NCBI GenBank assembly: GCA_016839865.1
Contig: JAEOTN010000369.1
Location: 1 to 5,657 of the forward strand
Direction of reading: 5' to 3'
DNA: 5,657 nucleotides
Source of the DNA: Promethearchaeota archaeon
GTDB taxonomy: Archaea > Asgardarchaeota > Lokiarchaeia > Sigynarchaeales > MK-D1
Shown here: piece by piece, positions 1 to 5,657 of the stretch
How positions within the stretch are numbered: position 1 is the first letter of the stretch
Layout of the letters: the number at the start of each line of letters is the position of its first letter
Translations under genes and position numbers: made by a program
Notes under the pieces: model-generated
Told to the model about the DNA's origin: nothing
The model's input: only the letters and a program-made list of their open reading frames with translations
The model's database searches: none

Positions 1-1439
1 ATTTCTTCAGAATCAGTTTTTATGGATTCACGAAACACACTCATCGGTTTGGAGACAGTGATATTCATGCCTTTATCCTCTAAATCTTTCGCAGCTACCT
101 CTAAATGAAGTGGACCCAATCCAGATAACAATACTTCGCCAGTGTCACTGCTTACACTGTATTGAAGGTTTGGGTCCTCGATTAGTAATTGGTCAAGATG
201 ATCTTGCAGAAGGTTGAGATTTTTAAGCATTTCAGGCTCAACAGCAACCGTTACAACTGGCTGACTCACATATTTCACGTTTTCAAAGGATGTCATTATA
301 TCCTTGAATTCACTATCGATGATGGTTTCTCCACTGCGAACACTTTTTAGACCTCCAACTGCTGCAATATTGCCAGCTGGGATCTCATCTACATTATCCA
401 TTCGAGCTCCCATATACAACGCTACTTTCATTATCCGTTCTTTGGAACCATGGTCGATAAGATACACTTTTTGACCCTTACGTAAAGTGCCCGAAAATAC
501 ACGCCCAGTTGCGATTAATCCGTGTGTACTATATTTTATGTTAGATAGACACATCACGAGAGGCCCAGCGGGATCACAATTTAACAAACTTTTAGCCAAA
601 TTGGTTCTCATGTCTCCGTCCCATATTGCTTTAATCCGGTATTTTTGAGATTCCTTAGGATTGGGAAGGTGATTTATTATGGCAGATAATATAGATTCCC
701 AAACTGGTAGAATCGAAGGAAGGTTTTCAAAATCATCTTTTTCATATTTTTCTGCAATATTCTGGAAGGTCCATCCATATTCAAGTATTTTAGGTAATGT
801 GAATCCCCATTTATGTAGAGCAGATCCAAAGATAACGGAACCATTCTCTGCATTTACTTTCCATTCAAGTTGGTATTCTTTGATCGCAAATCGCTCTATT
901 AATTTATTGAAAGTAGTTATTACTCTGTTGAGTTTGACCTTTATCTCGTCATTACTCATTTTTAGTTCTCGAAATAAACGGTCAATCTTATTTATGAATA
1001 ATATGGGACGTACCGCTTCTTCTAACGCTTGTTTAACAACAATTTCGGATTGAGAATTGATTTCTTCTACAGCATCAACTATCACAACTACCCCATCTAT
1101 TAACCGAAGGGCACGTGTTACTTTGCCACTGAAGTCAAGATGGCCAGGAGTATCTACTAGATTTATCAGAAATGGTTTTTCTGTTATTCCTGCCTCATAA
1201 TATAACGAAACGTTAGCAGATTTCATGGTGATACCGCGTCGTTGTTCTTCTTCCAAGTAGTCTAGAGCACGTGCTTCTCCAACTAGGGACTCATTCAACA
1301 AACCTGCTTCTGCTAGCAGACTATCCGATAAAGTTGTTTTTCCGTGATCGATATGACCTACAAGACCAACGCAACGCAATGATTCTGGATCTTTCATTAA
1401 GCTCAGTAATTCTTCCGTACTACGTCTTCGAGACCCCAT
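1..1439 (-). CDS. fusA: Translation elongation factor 2 (aEF-2), N-terminal two thirds; partial at left edge
   Basis: This is the ribosomal translocase GTPase of archaea. It acts in the cytosol and moves tRNA-mRNA after peptide bond formation. I translated it by hand: 479 codons are open from ATG at 1439 to the window edge. Visible motifs are the P-loop GHIDHGKT (residues 28-35), switch I RGITMKSANVSL (68-79), G3 DTPGH (96-100), G4 NKID (150-153) and G5 GSAL (205-208). HLPNP (257-261) marks the passage into domain II, and SGLGPLHLE (439-447) lies in domain III. The family is about 730 residues long, so domains IV and V, including the diphthamide loop, lie outside. DHGKT and the spacing exclude bacterial EF-G. 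A weak GGGTG lies six bases before the ATG. Some positions differ from the usual archaeal form: GLGPLHLE for GMGELHLE, and GHIDHGKT for AHVDHGKT. A second EF-2 paralogue, as known in some archaea, therefore cannot be excluded. Confidence 0.95.
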   Translation of the reverse strand, partial: MGSRRRSTEELLSLMKDPESLRCVGLVGHIDHGKTTLSDSLLAEAGLLNESLVGEARALDYLEEEQRRGITMKSANVSLYYEAGITEKPFLINLVDTPGHLDFSGKVTRALRLIDGVVVIVDAVEEINSQSEIVVKQALEEAVRPILFINKIDRLFRELKMSNDEIKVKLNRVITTFNKLIERFAIKEYQLEWKVNAENGSVIFGSALHKWGFTLPKILEYGWTFQNIAEKYEKDDFENLPSILPVWESILSAIINHLPNPKESQKYRIKAIWDGDMRTNLAKSLLNCDPAGPLVMCLSNIKYSTHGLIATGRVFSGTLRKGQKVYLIDHGSKERIMKVALYMGARMDNVDEIPAGNIAAVGGLKSVRSGETIIDSEFKDIMTSFENVKYVSQPVVTVAVEPEMLKNLNLLQDHLDQLLIEDPNLQYSVSSDTGEVLLSGLGPLHLEVAAKDLEDKGMNITVSKPMSVFRESIKTDSEE

Positions 1440-1505
1440 TTGAAACACCCAAAGTTAAAATCATGAAAAAAGGAATATGGCTTGTTACAATAAGGATAGA
1501 TTATT
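1440..1505 (-). promoter_or_regulatory. Probable promoter and leader region of EF-2
   Basis: This AT-rich gap precedes the EF-2 start and lies just after the T-tract that follows the aminotransferase. On the minus strand it reads TAATAATC near 1505-1499 and CTTATTG near 1494-1488. Either could serve as a TATA-like box for a transcript beginning roughly 25 bases further on. A GGGTG six bases before the ATG is the only ribosome-binding-like sequence. The exact box is a guess. That some promoter lies here is inferred from the T-tract and from the unrelated function of the gene upstream. Confidence 0.35.
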
Positions 1506-1516
1506 AAAAAAGAAAA
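1506..1516 (-). terminator. T-tract terminator after the aminotransferase
   Basis: On the minus strand the sequence TTTTCTTTTTT begins nine bases after the aminotransferase stop codon. Archaeal RNA polymerase terminates at T-runs of this kind without needing a strong hairpin, and I see no stem before it. It would separate the aminotransferase transcript from EF-2. Confidence 0.45.
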
Positions 1517-1525
1517 TGGATTAAG

Positions 1526-2638
1526 TTATTTTACTTCTGCAAGGAGTTCGGTGATTACTCCAAGAAATTCATCCAACATTTCTTTAGTATTCTCACCCAT
1601 CGCAGCAATTCGAAATGTTTTCTCTTTAAGTTGAGCGCCATATCCATTTACAAAGCGATATCCTTTCTCTATAGCTTTCTTAACCCAAGATCCAACATTG
1701 ATATTTAAGTTGTTTGTTATTGTGACAACCGTGTTAGAATGGTATCCCTCTTCACTGAATACTTCAAATCCTTGCTTTTTAGCCCATTCTCGAACATGAG
1801 TAGCTAATTCTGCGTGGCGTTTGTATCGATTCTCTGGACCTTCTTCCTCCAAAATGTGATCAAGCATTTTATTCAATGCACGAAGTTGAGGAATTGCTGG
1901 AGTTGATGGAGTTTCATTGTTTTTTGATTTTTTCTGCATAGTGATGAAATCTAAGTAACTACCCCTATTAGGAACGGTTTTTGCTTTCTCAAAAGCCGCT
2001 TCCGAAACAGAGGATATTGCCAGTCCTGGTGGTAAAGCAAAACATTTCTGGGTAGAAGCAAGCACCACATCGATACTCCATTTGTCTACATCGATATCAA
2101 CTCCCGCCATTGCAGATACAGCATCGACACATAAAAGCGCGCCATGTTCTTTAACAATTGGGCCGATATCCCAAAGTGGATTCATGACACCTGTTGAAGT
2201 CTCGTTTAGAGTTATAAATACGACAGCATATTTGTCTTTGCTTAATTCTTCTTTAACAAGTTCAGGAGAAACTCCCTTTCCCCATTCTACCTTTTTAATT
2301 ACGGCGTTTTTTCCACATTGTTCAGCCATTTTCGCCCATCGATCTCCAAATGCCCCACATGGGAAGAAAATTGCCTTATCGTCAGGACCGATTAGATTTC
2401 GAACACATGCTTCCATTATTCCGGTTGCACTGTTCGTCCAAATTAATATGTCATTTTTTGTGTGTAGGAGCTTCTGCACCTTATTTTTTACTAAAGTATG
2501 TAACTCACGATACGGATTGCTCCGATGGGTGTCATTTGGCTTGGCTAACTCCTTTAAAACCCATTCTGGAACATATACTGGTCCGGGCGTAAACAGTTTG
2601 ATCTTCTGTCCATCGTCCGCAAACGAATCATACGACAT
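1526..2638 (-). CDS. Class V PLP-dependent aminotransferase, probable archaeal phosphoserine aminotransferase
   Basis: This is a 370-residue fold-type I transaminase of the alanine-glyoxylate/serine-pyruvate aminotransferase family, at full family length. The N-terminal TPGPVYVPEWVL (17-28) and THRSNPYREL (37-46) are typical of the group. NSATG (69-73) matches the cofactor phosphate-binding turn, written GSGT in many relatives. NETSTG (145-150) is conserved, Asp172 in VDAVSA should pair with the pyridine nitrogen, and Lys198 in STQK is the Schiff-base lysine. ETPSTP (242-247) and Arg343 in FRIAAMG, which should bind the substrate carboxylate, are also present. By sequence alone it could act on alanine, serine, glyoxylate or aspartate. 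The nearby serA points to 3-phosphohydroxypyruvate to phosphoserine, the role shown for the class V enzyme MJ0959 of Methanocaldococcus. It is not the bacterial SerC subtype. The ATG at 2638 has no ribosome binding site but lies about 26 bases after a TATA-like box, which suggests a leaderless message. Confidence 0.92.
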   Translation of the reverse strand: MSYDSFADDGQKIKLFTPGPVYVPEWVLKELAKPNDTHRSNPYRELHTLVKNKVQKLLHTKNDILIWTNSATGIMEACVRNLIGPDDKAIFFPCGAFGDRWAKMAEQCGKNAVIKKVEWGKGVSPELVKEELSKDKYAVVFITLNETSTGVMNPLWDIGPIVKEHGALLCVDAVSAMAGVDIDVDKWSIDVVLASTQKCFALPPGLAISSVSEAAFEKAKTVPNRGSYLDFITMQKKSKNNETPSTPAIPQLRALNKMLDHILEEEGPENRYKRHAELATHVREWAKKQGFEVFSEEGYHSNTVVTITNNLNINVGSWVKKAIEKGYRFVNGYGAQLKEKTFRIAAMGENTKEMLDEFLGVITELLAEVK

Positions 2639-2676
2639 GATTAAGGTTATTAACGGGGAAAAAATAAAGGTTGTTC
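2639..2676 (-). promoter_or_regulatory. Short spacer with T-rich element: terminator and/or leaderless promoter
   Basis: The 38 bases between the unknown gene and the aminotransferase read, on the minus strand, TTTATTTTTT at 2668-2659 followed by CCCC. The element starts nine bases after the upstream stop codon, so it could end that transcript. It is also centred about 26 bases before the aminotransferase ATG, the spacing of an archaeal TATA box that would give a leaderless message. No Shine-Dalgarno sequence precedes that ATG, which agrees with the second reading. Both are inferences from position and base composition. Confidence 0.35.
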
Positions 2677-3291
2677 CTAGGAAGAGACGTCCACAATCTC
2701 ACTTCCACGCACTTGAAATTGCTTGTCAAGGTAAATCAATAGTGAATGACCCTTATGTGTATATACTAGTGGGACAGGAATTCTCTGTTCTGGTCTATTA
2801 ACTATGCTATTCTTAGCGATAACACTAATTGTATTCTCACACACAGGACACGGAGCAAACACTACCGTAACAATATGTTTCAAGTCGCCAATGATATGTT
2901 CGAATTTCAAATCAAATTCCTTTTGTTCATAAGCAAATCCTGCTTCTCGCTGTTCAAGCTTATTAAGATAAAATGTGGCAAAATCTTGAGAAGCTTCTTC
3001 AATAATTGCTTCCAATAATTGAAATTGAGTCTCTTGTTCGGAACCCACCAAATAAAACATGTTCTTAAATAAGAAAAAACAAATTTTACGGTCGGGTCTT
3101 TCTAAATGATATATTATTCCCTCAGATTGGGCAAGATTTTTCGCTTTTAAAACATCAATCGCAAACCGTGATTTTGAATTACTACTTTTAGACCATTGAT
3201 AGAGATCCTCAAATCCCGTGGAAAACTTTCTAGCTACCTCGAAAATTAAAATCTGGTCTTTAAACCTATTCACGCTTAACAGATGGCTCAC
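2677..3291 (-). CDS. Uncharacterised 204-residue protein with CxxC and HxxH motifs, possible longin-like N-terminal half
   Basis: I do not recognise this family. The protein is soluble, with no signal peptide or membrane segment. It seems to have two parts. Residues 10-112 alternate predicted strands (DQILIFEVA at 12-20, ICFFLFKNMFYLVG at 70-83) with a long amphipathic helix (residues 89-112). That order resembles longin or roadblock folds, but no motif proves it. The C-terminal part (about 125-204) contains CPVC (148-151) and HKGH (179-182), which together could bind one zinc ion. It ends in a hydrophobic strand, SLLIYLDK (183-190), and a polar tail. The start is GTG, with an in-frame TGA three codons upstream. 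A GTG six codons further in is also possible, although the GGGTGAG ahead of it is 13 bases away. It lies between serA and a transaminase on the same strand, but T-tracts on both sides suggest its own transcript. A link to serine synthesis is unproven. Confidence 0.8.
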   Translation of the reverse strand: MSHLLSVNRFKDQILIFEVARKFSTGFEDLYQWSKSSNSKSRFAIDVLKAKNLAQSEGIIYHLERPDRKICFFLFKNMFYLVGSEQETQFQLLEAIIEEASQDFATFYLNKLEQREAGFAYEQKEFDLKFEHIIGDLKHIVTVVFAPCPVCENTISVIAKNSIVNRPEQRIPVPLVYTHKGHSLLIYLDKQFQVRGSEIVDVSS

Positions 3292-3313
3292 CCAATATCA
3301 AAATTAACTGAGT

Positions 3314-3345
3314 AAAAAAAAGGTGGAAAGATGGTTAATATCTTT
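3314..3345 (-). terminator. Stem-loop plus T8 terminator after serA
   Basis: Directly after the serA stop codon the minus strand reads AAAGAT, a seven-base loop, then ATCTTT (3345-3327). Five bases later comes a run of eight T (3321-3314). The six-pair stem is weak and AT-rich. The T8 run is the stronger signal, since archaeal termination relies mainly on such tracts. It suggests that serA transcription ends before the next gene, though readthrough is possible. Confidence 0.55.
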
Positions 3346-4350
3346 TTATCTTGGGCTTGTTACTTGTTTTAAATTCACTGCATCTGGATATTTCTTTTCT
3401 AACAATGCTTGTGCAATATGATCCGCTGCTAGAGTGCCGACTTTAATCTGTGCTTCTTTGGTAGATGCCCCTAAATGAGGAGTAGTAATACAATTTGACA
3501 ATCCAATAAAAGCAAATTCTTCTGGAGTAGCGGGTTCCTTTGAGAATACATCAATACATGCACCTCCAATTTTCCCTTCTTTCAAAGCAGTTGCAAGAGT
3601 TTCCTCATTCACAATTCCACCTCGAGAGATATTGATAATGCAACTAGTAGGTTTCATTATCTCAAATTGAGGAGTATCAATCATATTTTTAGTTTCTGGA
3701 GTAAGAGGCAAATGCATAGAGATGTAATCTGATTTTCTTAAAAATTCATTGAAGTCTTCTAATAATAGAGCTCCGTATTCTTCCGCACGTTCTTTAGTAA
3801 TATATTTATCAAACGCAATAATATCCATGCCAAAGGCGTGTGCACGTTGTGCTACTAAAGCCCCGATTCGTCCCAATCCTAATATTCCGAGAGTTTTTCC
3901 TGATAACTCGGTTCCCTTGAATTTTTTCTTATCCCATCTACCCTCAACCATAGATTGACGTGCTACAGAAATATGTCTGGCATAATCCAGCATATATCCG
4001 AGTGTTAATTCAGCAACAGCAAGAGAATTACCTGTTGGGGTAATCATTACCACAATTCCTAATTTTGAACATTCAGCAACATCTATATTGTCATATCCAG
4101 TTCCAGCTCTTGCTACTGCTTTCAGGTTTTTTGCAGCCTCTAATACATTAGATGTTAATTTAGTTGCACTTCTTACTATTATGCCATGAAAAGAAGGAAT
4201 TAACTCAATCAAATCTTCTTCCGTATGTTTAGTTTGGACAACTACTTCGAATTCTGGGTGTTTTTGTAATTCATCCACACCTTCTTGAGCAAGACTATCT
4301 GCTACTAATATCTTAAACTTAGCCATGTGTTTTTCTGGGATGACATACAT
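3346..4350 (-). CDS. serA: D-3-phosphoglycerate dehydrogenase, short form without ACT domain
   Basis: This NAD-dependent enzyme catalyses the first step of the phosphorylated serine pathway, oxidising 3-phosphoglycerate to 3-phosphohydroxypyruvate in the cytosol. In the 334-residue form used here the motifs are VRSAT (59-63), GTGYDNID (83-90), Rossmann loop GLGRIG (158-163) with Asp181 for the adenosine ribose, and catalytic Arg243 (SRGG), Glu272 (SKEP) and His292 (PHLGAST). The order and spacing match the family, including the PDAVN tail. The protein ends right after the core, so the ACT and intervening regulatory domains of longer SerA proteins are absent, and serine feedback through ACT is not expected. 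The start is uncertain. ATG at 4350 has GGAAGA five bases upstream and is chosen here. ATG at 4326 (MAKFKILVAD, 326 residues) fits the usual family N-terminus better but has no ribosome binding site. ATG at 4425 would overlap the divergent gene and adds residues foreign to the family. Another hydroxyacid dehydrogenase is possible, but the adjacent transaminase supports SerA. Confidence 0.93.
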   Translation of the reverse strand: MYVIPEKHMAKFKILVADSLAQEGVDELQKHPEFEVVVQTKHTEEDLIELIPSFHGIIVRSATKLTSNVLEAAKNLKAVARAGTGYDNIDVAECSKLGIVVMITPTGNSLAVAELTLGYMLDYARHISVARQSMVEGRWDKKKFKGTELSGKTLGILGLGRIGALVAQRAHAFGMDIIAFDKYITKERAEEYGALLLEDFNEFLRKSDYISMHLPLTPETKNMIDTPQFEIMKPTSCIINISRGGIVNEETLATALKEGKIGGACIDVFSKEPATPEEFAFIGLSNCITTPHLGASTKEAQIKVGTLAADHIAQALLEKKYPDAVNLKQVTSPR

Positions 4351-4355
4351 TTTAA

Positions 4356-4361
4356 TCTTCC
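4356..4361 (-). promoter_or_regulatory. Candidate ribosome binding site for serA start at 4350
   Basis: The minus strand reads GGAAGA, with five bases between it and the ATG at 4350. This is a fair but imperfect match to the anti-Shine-Dalgarno sequence. It is the main reason for choosing 4350 over 4326, which has none. If transcription starts as late as the nearest TATA-like box implies (around 4354), this site would not be fully transcribed, so the choice stays open. Confidence 0.4.
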
Positions 4362-4384
4362 GATGTTGGATATAGGATATATTC

Positions 4385-4390
4385 GAGGAA
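4385..4390 (+). promoter_or_regulatory. Ribosome binding site of the Trx-CcdA gene
   Basis: GAGGAA lies six bases before the ATG at 4397, a good Shine-Dalgarno match at normal distance. It fixes the start at 4397. The resulting N-terminus, a basic stretch followed by a hydrophobic helix, is what a membrane protein with an external domain needs. Confidence 0.6.
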
Positions 4391-4396
4391 ATTGTA

Positions 4397-5657
4397 ATGA
4401 GAATCTGGAGGTCCAAAGGACGCATAGTTGTATTATGTATTTTTCTTTTTTCATTATGTTTAGCTCTATATAGATTCTCAAACCAAGAGAAGGAGATCTT
4501 TACCGATTATCCCGACACAGCAAATATCCTACAAGAAAATACGACTATTCACCTCCTAAGCCATCCAGGATGTTCCGCATGTATCGATGCTCTTGTAGAA
4601 GTTGATAGATTTTTATCAAATCATCCAGAATTTTCATTTATATATTATGATATGACTAATACTACGCAATACGATATGGCAGTTGCGTTTATGCAAACTG
4701 AGGAATTATATTGGCCTACGGTAGTGATAGAAATAGGATTATGCAAATATTTGATAAATGGGCAACACATTACTGCACCGATCCTTGAAGAAGTGTATGC
4801 ACAAATTATTGATAATCCATCTTCCTGTCAAGAATGGACGTACTATAGAGAATTTAGATATTGGATTGCATTTGTAACTGGATTGTTATCTGGCTTATCC
4901 CCATGTATCATTTTAATCACCGGAGTATTTGGCACTTCCATGTTAACTCATGCGGATCTTTTTAAGCAACAGCAAGTATTGAATTTTCTCATCAATCCTG
5001 AAAAATATAACGAACGACGACGAAAAAAATCTGAAAAACGTGTCAAACGAAATCAGAAATTGATACAAAGGGGTAAGATTCTATTGCCAGATATTCCTTT
5101 TAAAAAACTCGACGTTAATTTTGATGGATTCCTTGAATTACACAATCCCCCTGAGGAATTGAGAAATGAATATGAAGAGATTTATGATATATGTCTTGAT
5201 ATACAAAACGGTGCAGAATCAAAAGATGGGTTAAAGACAGAAAAAGAAAACATCGATAAGGCTATAGCAAGGATAAATATCACAAGAGCTTTGGGTTTTT
5301 CAGGTGGTGTTCTCTTTATGTATTTTATCATAGGATTTGCATTCACATATTTCATTAATGGTGCTTTAGCAGTATTTAGTAGCCTAGTAATGAAGTTGTT
5401 ATTGGGTATCCCACTAATTGCATTAGGTTTATGGCAGAGTATAGATGCGTGGAACGAAAATTCACGATTATTCAGAACTCCTGAAAAAATTAAGATGTTT
5501 TTCAAAGATATGGCTGAAAAACAATCAGGAGTGAGTTCCTTTTTATTAGGTTCCAGTTTTACCCTATTGAAAGCACCATGCATTGCAGGTATCTTGTTAA
5601 GTCTGATATTTTCGATTAACCAAACAGGCTCATTTTCTTTAGGCAGGATTATATCAG
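4397..5657 (+). CDS. Thioredoxin-CcdA fusion: membrane thiol-disulfide electron-transfer protein; partial at right edge
   Basis: I translated this by hand: 420 codons are open to the window end. Residues 1-9 are basic and 10-25 form a membrane anchor. Residues about 48-142 have a thioredoxin fold, with Cys59-Ser-Ala-Cys62 as redox pair and Pro107 in YWPT as the cis-proline. A helix at 155-182 contains GLLSGLSPC with Cys170. Residues 185-296 form a charged loop with a basic cluster at 206-227. Further helices follow at 297-320, 328-348 and 380-405, the last with KAPC and Cys395. Paired cysteines after proline in helices 1 and 4 are the hallmark of CcdA/DsbD, which passes electrons from cytosolic thioredoxin across the membrane. 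By the positive-inside rule the basic loop is cytosolic and the thioredoxin domain external, as that mechanism requires. DsbD has its thioredoxin domain at the C-terminus, whereas here one precedes the membrane part. The remaining helices and C-terminus lie beyond the window. Its physiological partners are unknown. Confidence 0.88.
   Translation, partial: MRIWRSKGRIVVLCIFLFSLCLALYRFSNQEKEIFTDYPDTANILQENTTIHLLSHPGCSACIDALVEVDRFLSNHPEFSFIYYDMTNTTQYDMAVAFMQTEELYWPTVVIEIGLCKYLINGQHITAPILEEVYAQIIDNPSSCQEWTYYREFRYWIAFVTGLLSGLSPCIILITGVFGTSMLTHADLFKQQQVLNFLINPEKYNERRRKKSEKRVKRNQKLIQRGKILLPDIPFKKLDVNFDGFLELHNPPEELRNEYEEIYDICLDIQNGAESKDGLKTEKENIDKAIARINITRALGFSGGVLFMYFIIGFAFTYFINGALAVFSSLVMKLLLGIPLIALGLWQSIDAWNENSRLFRTPEKIKMFFKDMAEKQSGVSSFLLGSSFTLLKAPCIAGILLSLIFSINQTGSFSLGRIIS

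Larger units (their letters stand above)
4351..4396. promoter_or_regulatory. Compact divergent promoter region between serA and the Trx-CcdA gene
   Basis: The two genes start back to back within about 50 to 70 bases. The segment 4369-4383 (GATATAGGATATATT) is AT-rich and holds TATA-like boxes in both directions. Read on the minus strand, AATATATCC (4383-4375) would place a serA start site near 4354. For the plus strand, TTTTAAT (4350-4356) would give a start near 4378, leaving a short leader that includes the ribosome binding site. GATATAGG (4369-4376) would give a nearly leaderless message. Such tight spacing means the two polymerases must share or compete for the same DNA. Box assignments rest on sequence and spacing only. 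Confidence 0.45.

Noticed and set aside
679..1053. Plus-strand open frame of 124 codons
   Set aside because: It lies fully antisense to the EF-2 GTPase region, whose frame is conserved throughout. The composition (Ser/Phe-rich) is that of a mirror frame.
1..1439. Bacterial elongation factor G
   Set aside because: The P-loop is DHGKT, not DAGKT, and the GSAL, HLPNP and domain III segments follow archaeal/eukaryotic EF-2.
1271..1507. Plus-strand open frame of 78 codons running from EF-2 into the gap
   Set aside because: It is antisense to the EF-2 P-loop region and its leader, and has no ribosome binding site or family resemblance.
1526..2638. Bacterial-type phosphoserine aminotransferase SerC
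   Set aside because: The TPGP start, STQK lysine context, NETSTG and FRIAAMG segments belong to the alanine-glyoxylate/serine-pyruvate subgroup.
2082..2801. Plus-strand open frame of 239 codons opposite the aminotransferase and the unknown gene
   Set aside because: It runs antisense to two genes on the other strand, the larger of which has clear family motifs. Its own translation shows no recognisable domain, and it spans a gene boundary.
4351..4425. Longer N-terminus of SerA from ATG at 4425
   Set aside because: It would overlap the start of the divergent gene, has no ribosome binding site, and adds residues that do not resemble any SerA N-terminus.
5182..5583. Minus-strand open frame of 133 codons
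   Set aside because: It is antisense to the CcdA helices, whose frame carries the diagnostic proline-cysteine motif and continues unbroken to the window end.
1..5657. tRNA genes, CRISPR arrays, insertion sequences or long repeats
   Set aside because: I looked on both strands and saw no cloverleaf, spaced repeat, transposase or long inverted repeat. Gaps between genes are under 90 bases.

Overview
The window looks archaeal. It is AT-rich. The translation factor at its left edge carries the DHGKT P-loop, RGIT switch and domain III of the archaeal/eukaryotic EF-2 family, not of bacterial EF-G. The serine-pathway transaminase is a class V enzyme of the kind used by archaea. Gene starts are preceded by TATA-like boxes, and only some have Shine-Dalgarno sequences. 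An Asgard-type archaeon is my best guess, based on the partly eukaryote-like domain III of EF-2 (HLEV..KDLE) and a possible longin-like protein. This placement is an inference, and no marker in the window settles it.

Layout. The first four genes are all on the minus strand, so they read right to left. At 1-1439 is the N-terminal two thirds of elongation factor 2, cut by the left edge. At 1526-2638 is a class V PLP-dependent aminotransferase. At 2677-3291 is an unrecognised 204-residue protein with CxxC and HxxH motifs. At 3346 to about 4350 is a short, ACT-less D-3-phosphoglycerate dehydrogenase (SerA). From 4397 to the right edge, on the plus strand, runs a membrane protein with an N-terminal thioredoxin domain fused to a CcdA/DsbD-type electron-transfer membrane domain. 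It is open at the right edge. Gaps between genes are short (38-86 bases) and hold T-tracts, TATA-like boxes and two credible ribosome binding sites. No tRNA, rRNA, CRISPR array, IS element or long repeat was seen.

How the genes fit together. SerA oxidises 3-phosphoglycerate to 3-phosphohydroxypyruvate, and the nearby class V aminotransferase is the natural candidate for making phosphoserine from it. Together they would be the first two steps of the phosphorylated serine pathway; the phosphatase is not in the window. The small unknown protein lies between them. EF-2 is downstream and functionally separate, with a T-tract in between. The divergent Trx-CcdA protein would carry reducing equivalents from the cytosol to its own outward-facing thioredoxin domain. 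It is the most unusual gene here because of its domain order and a charged insertion of about 110 residues between its first two CcdA helices.
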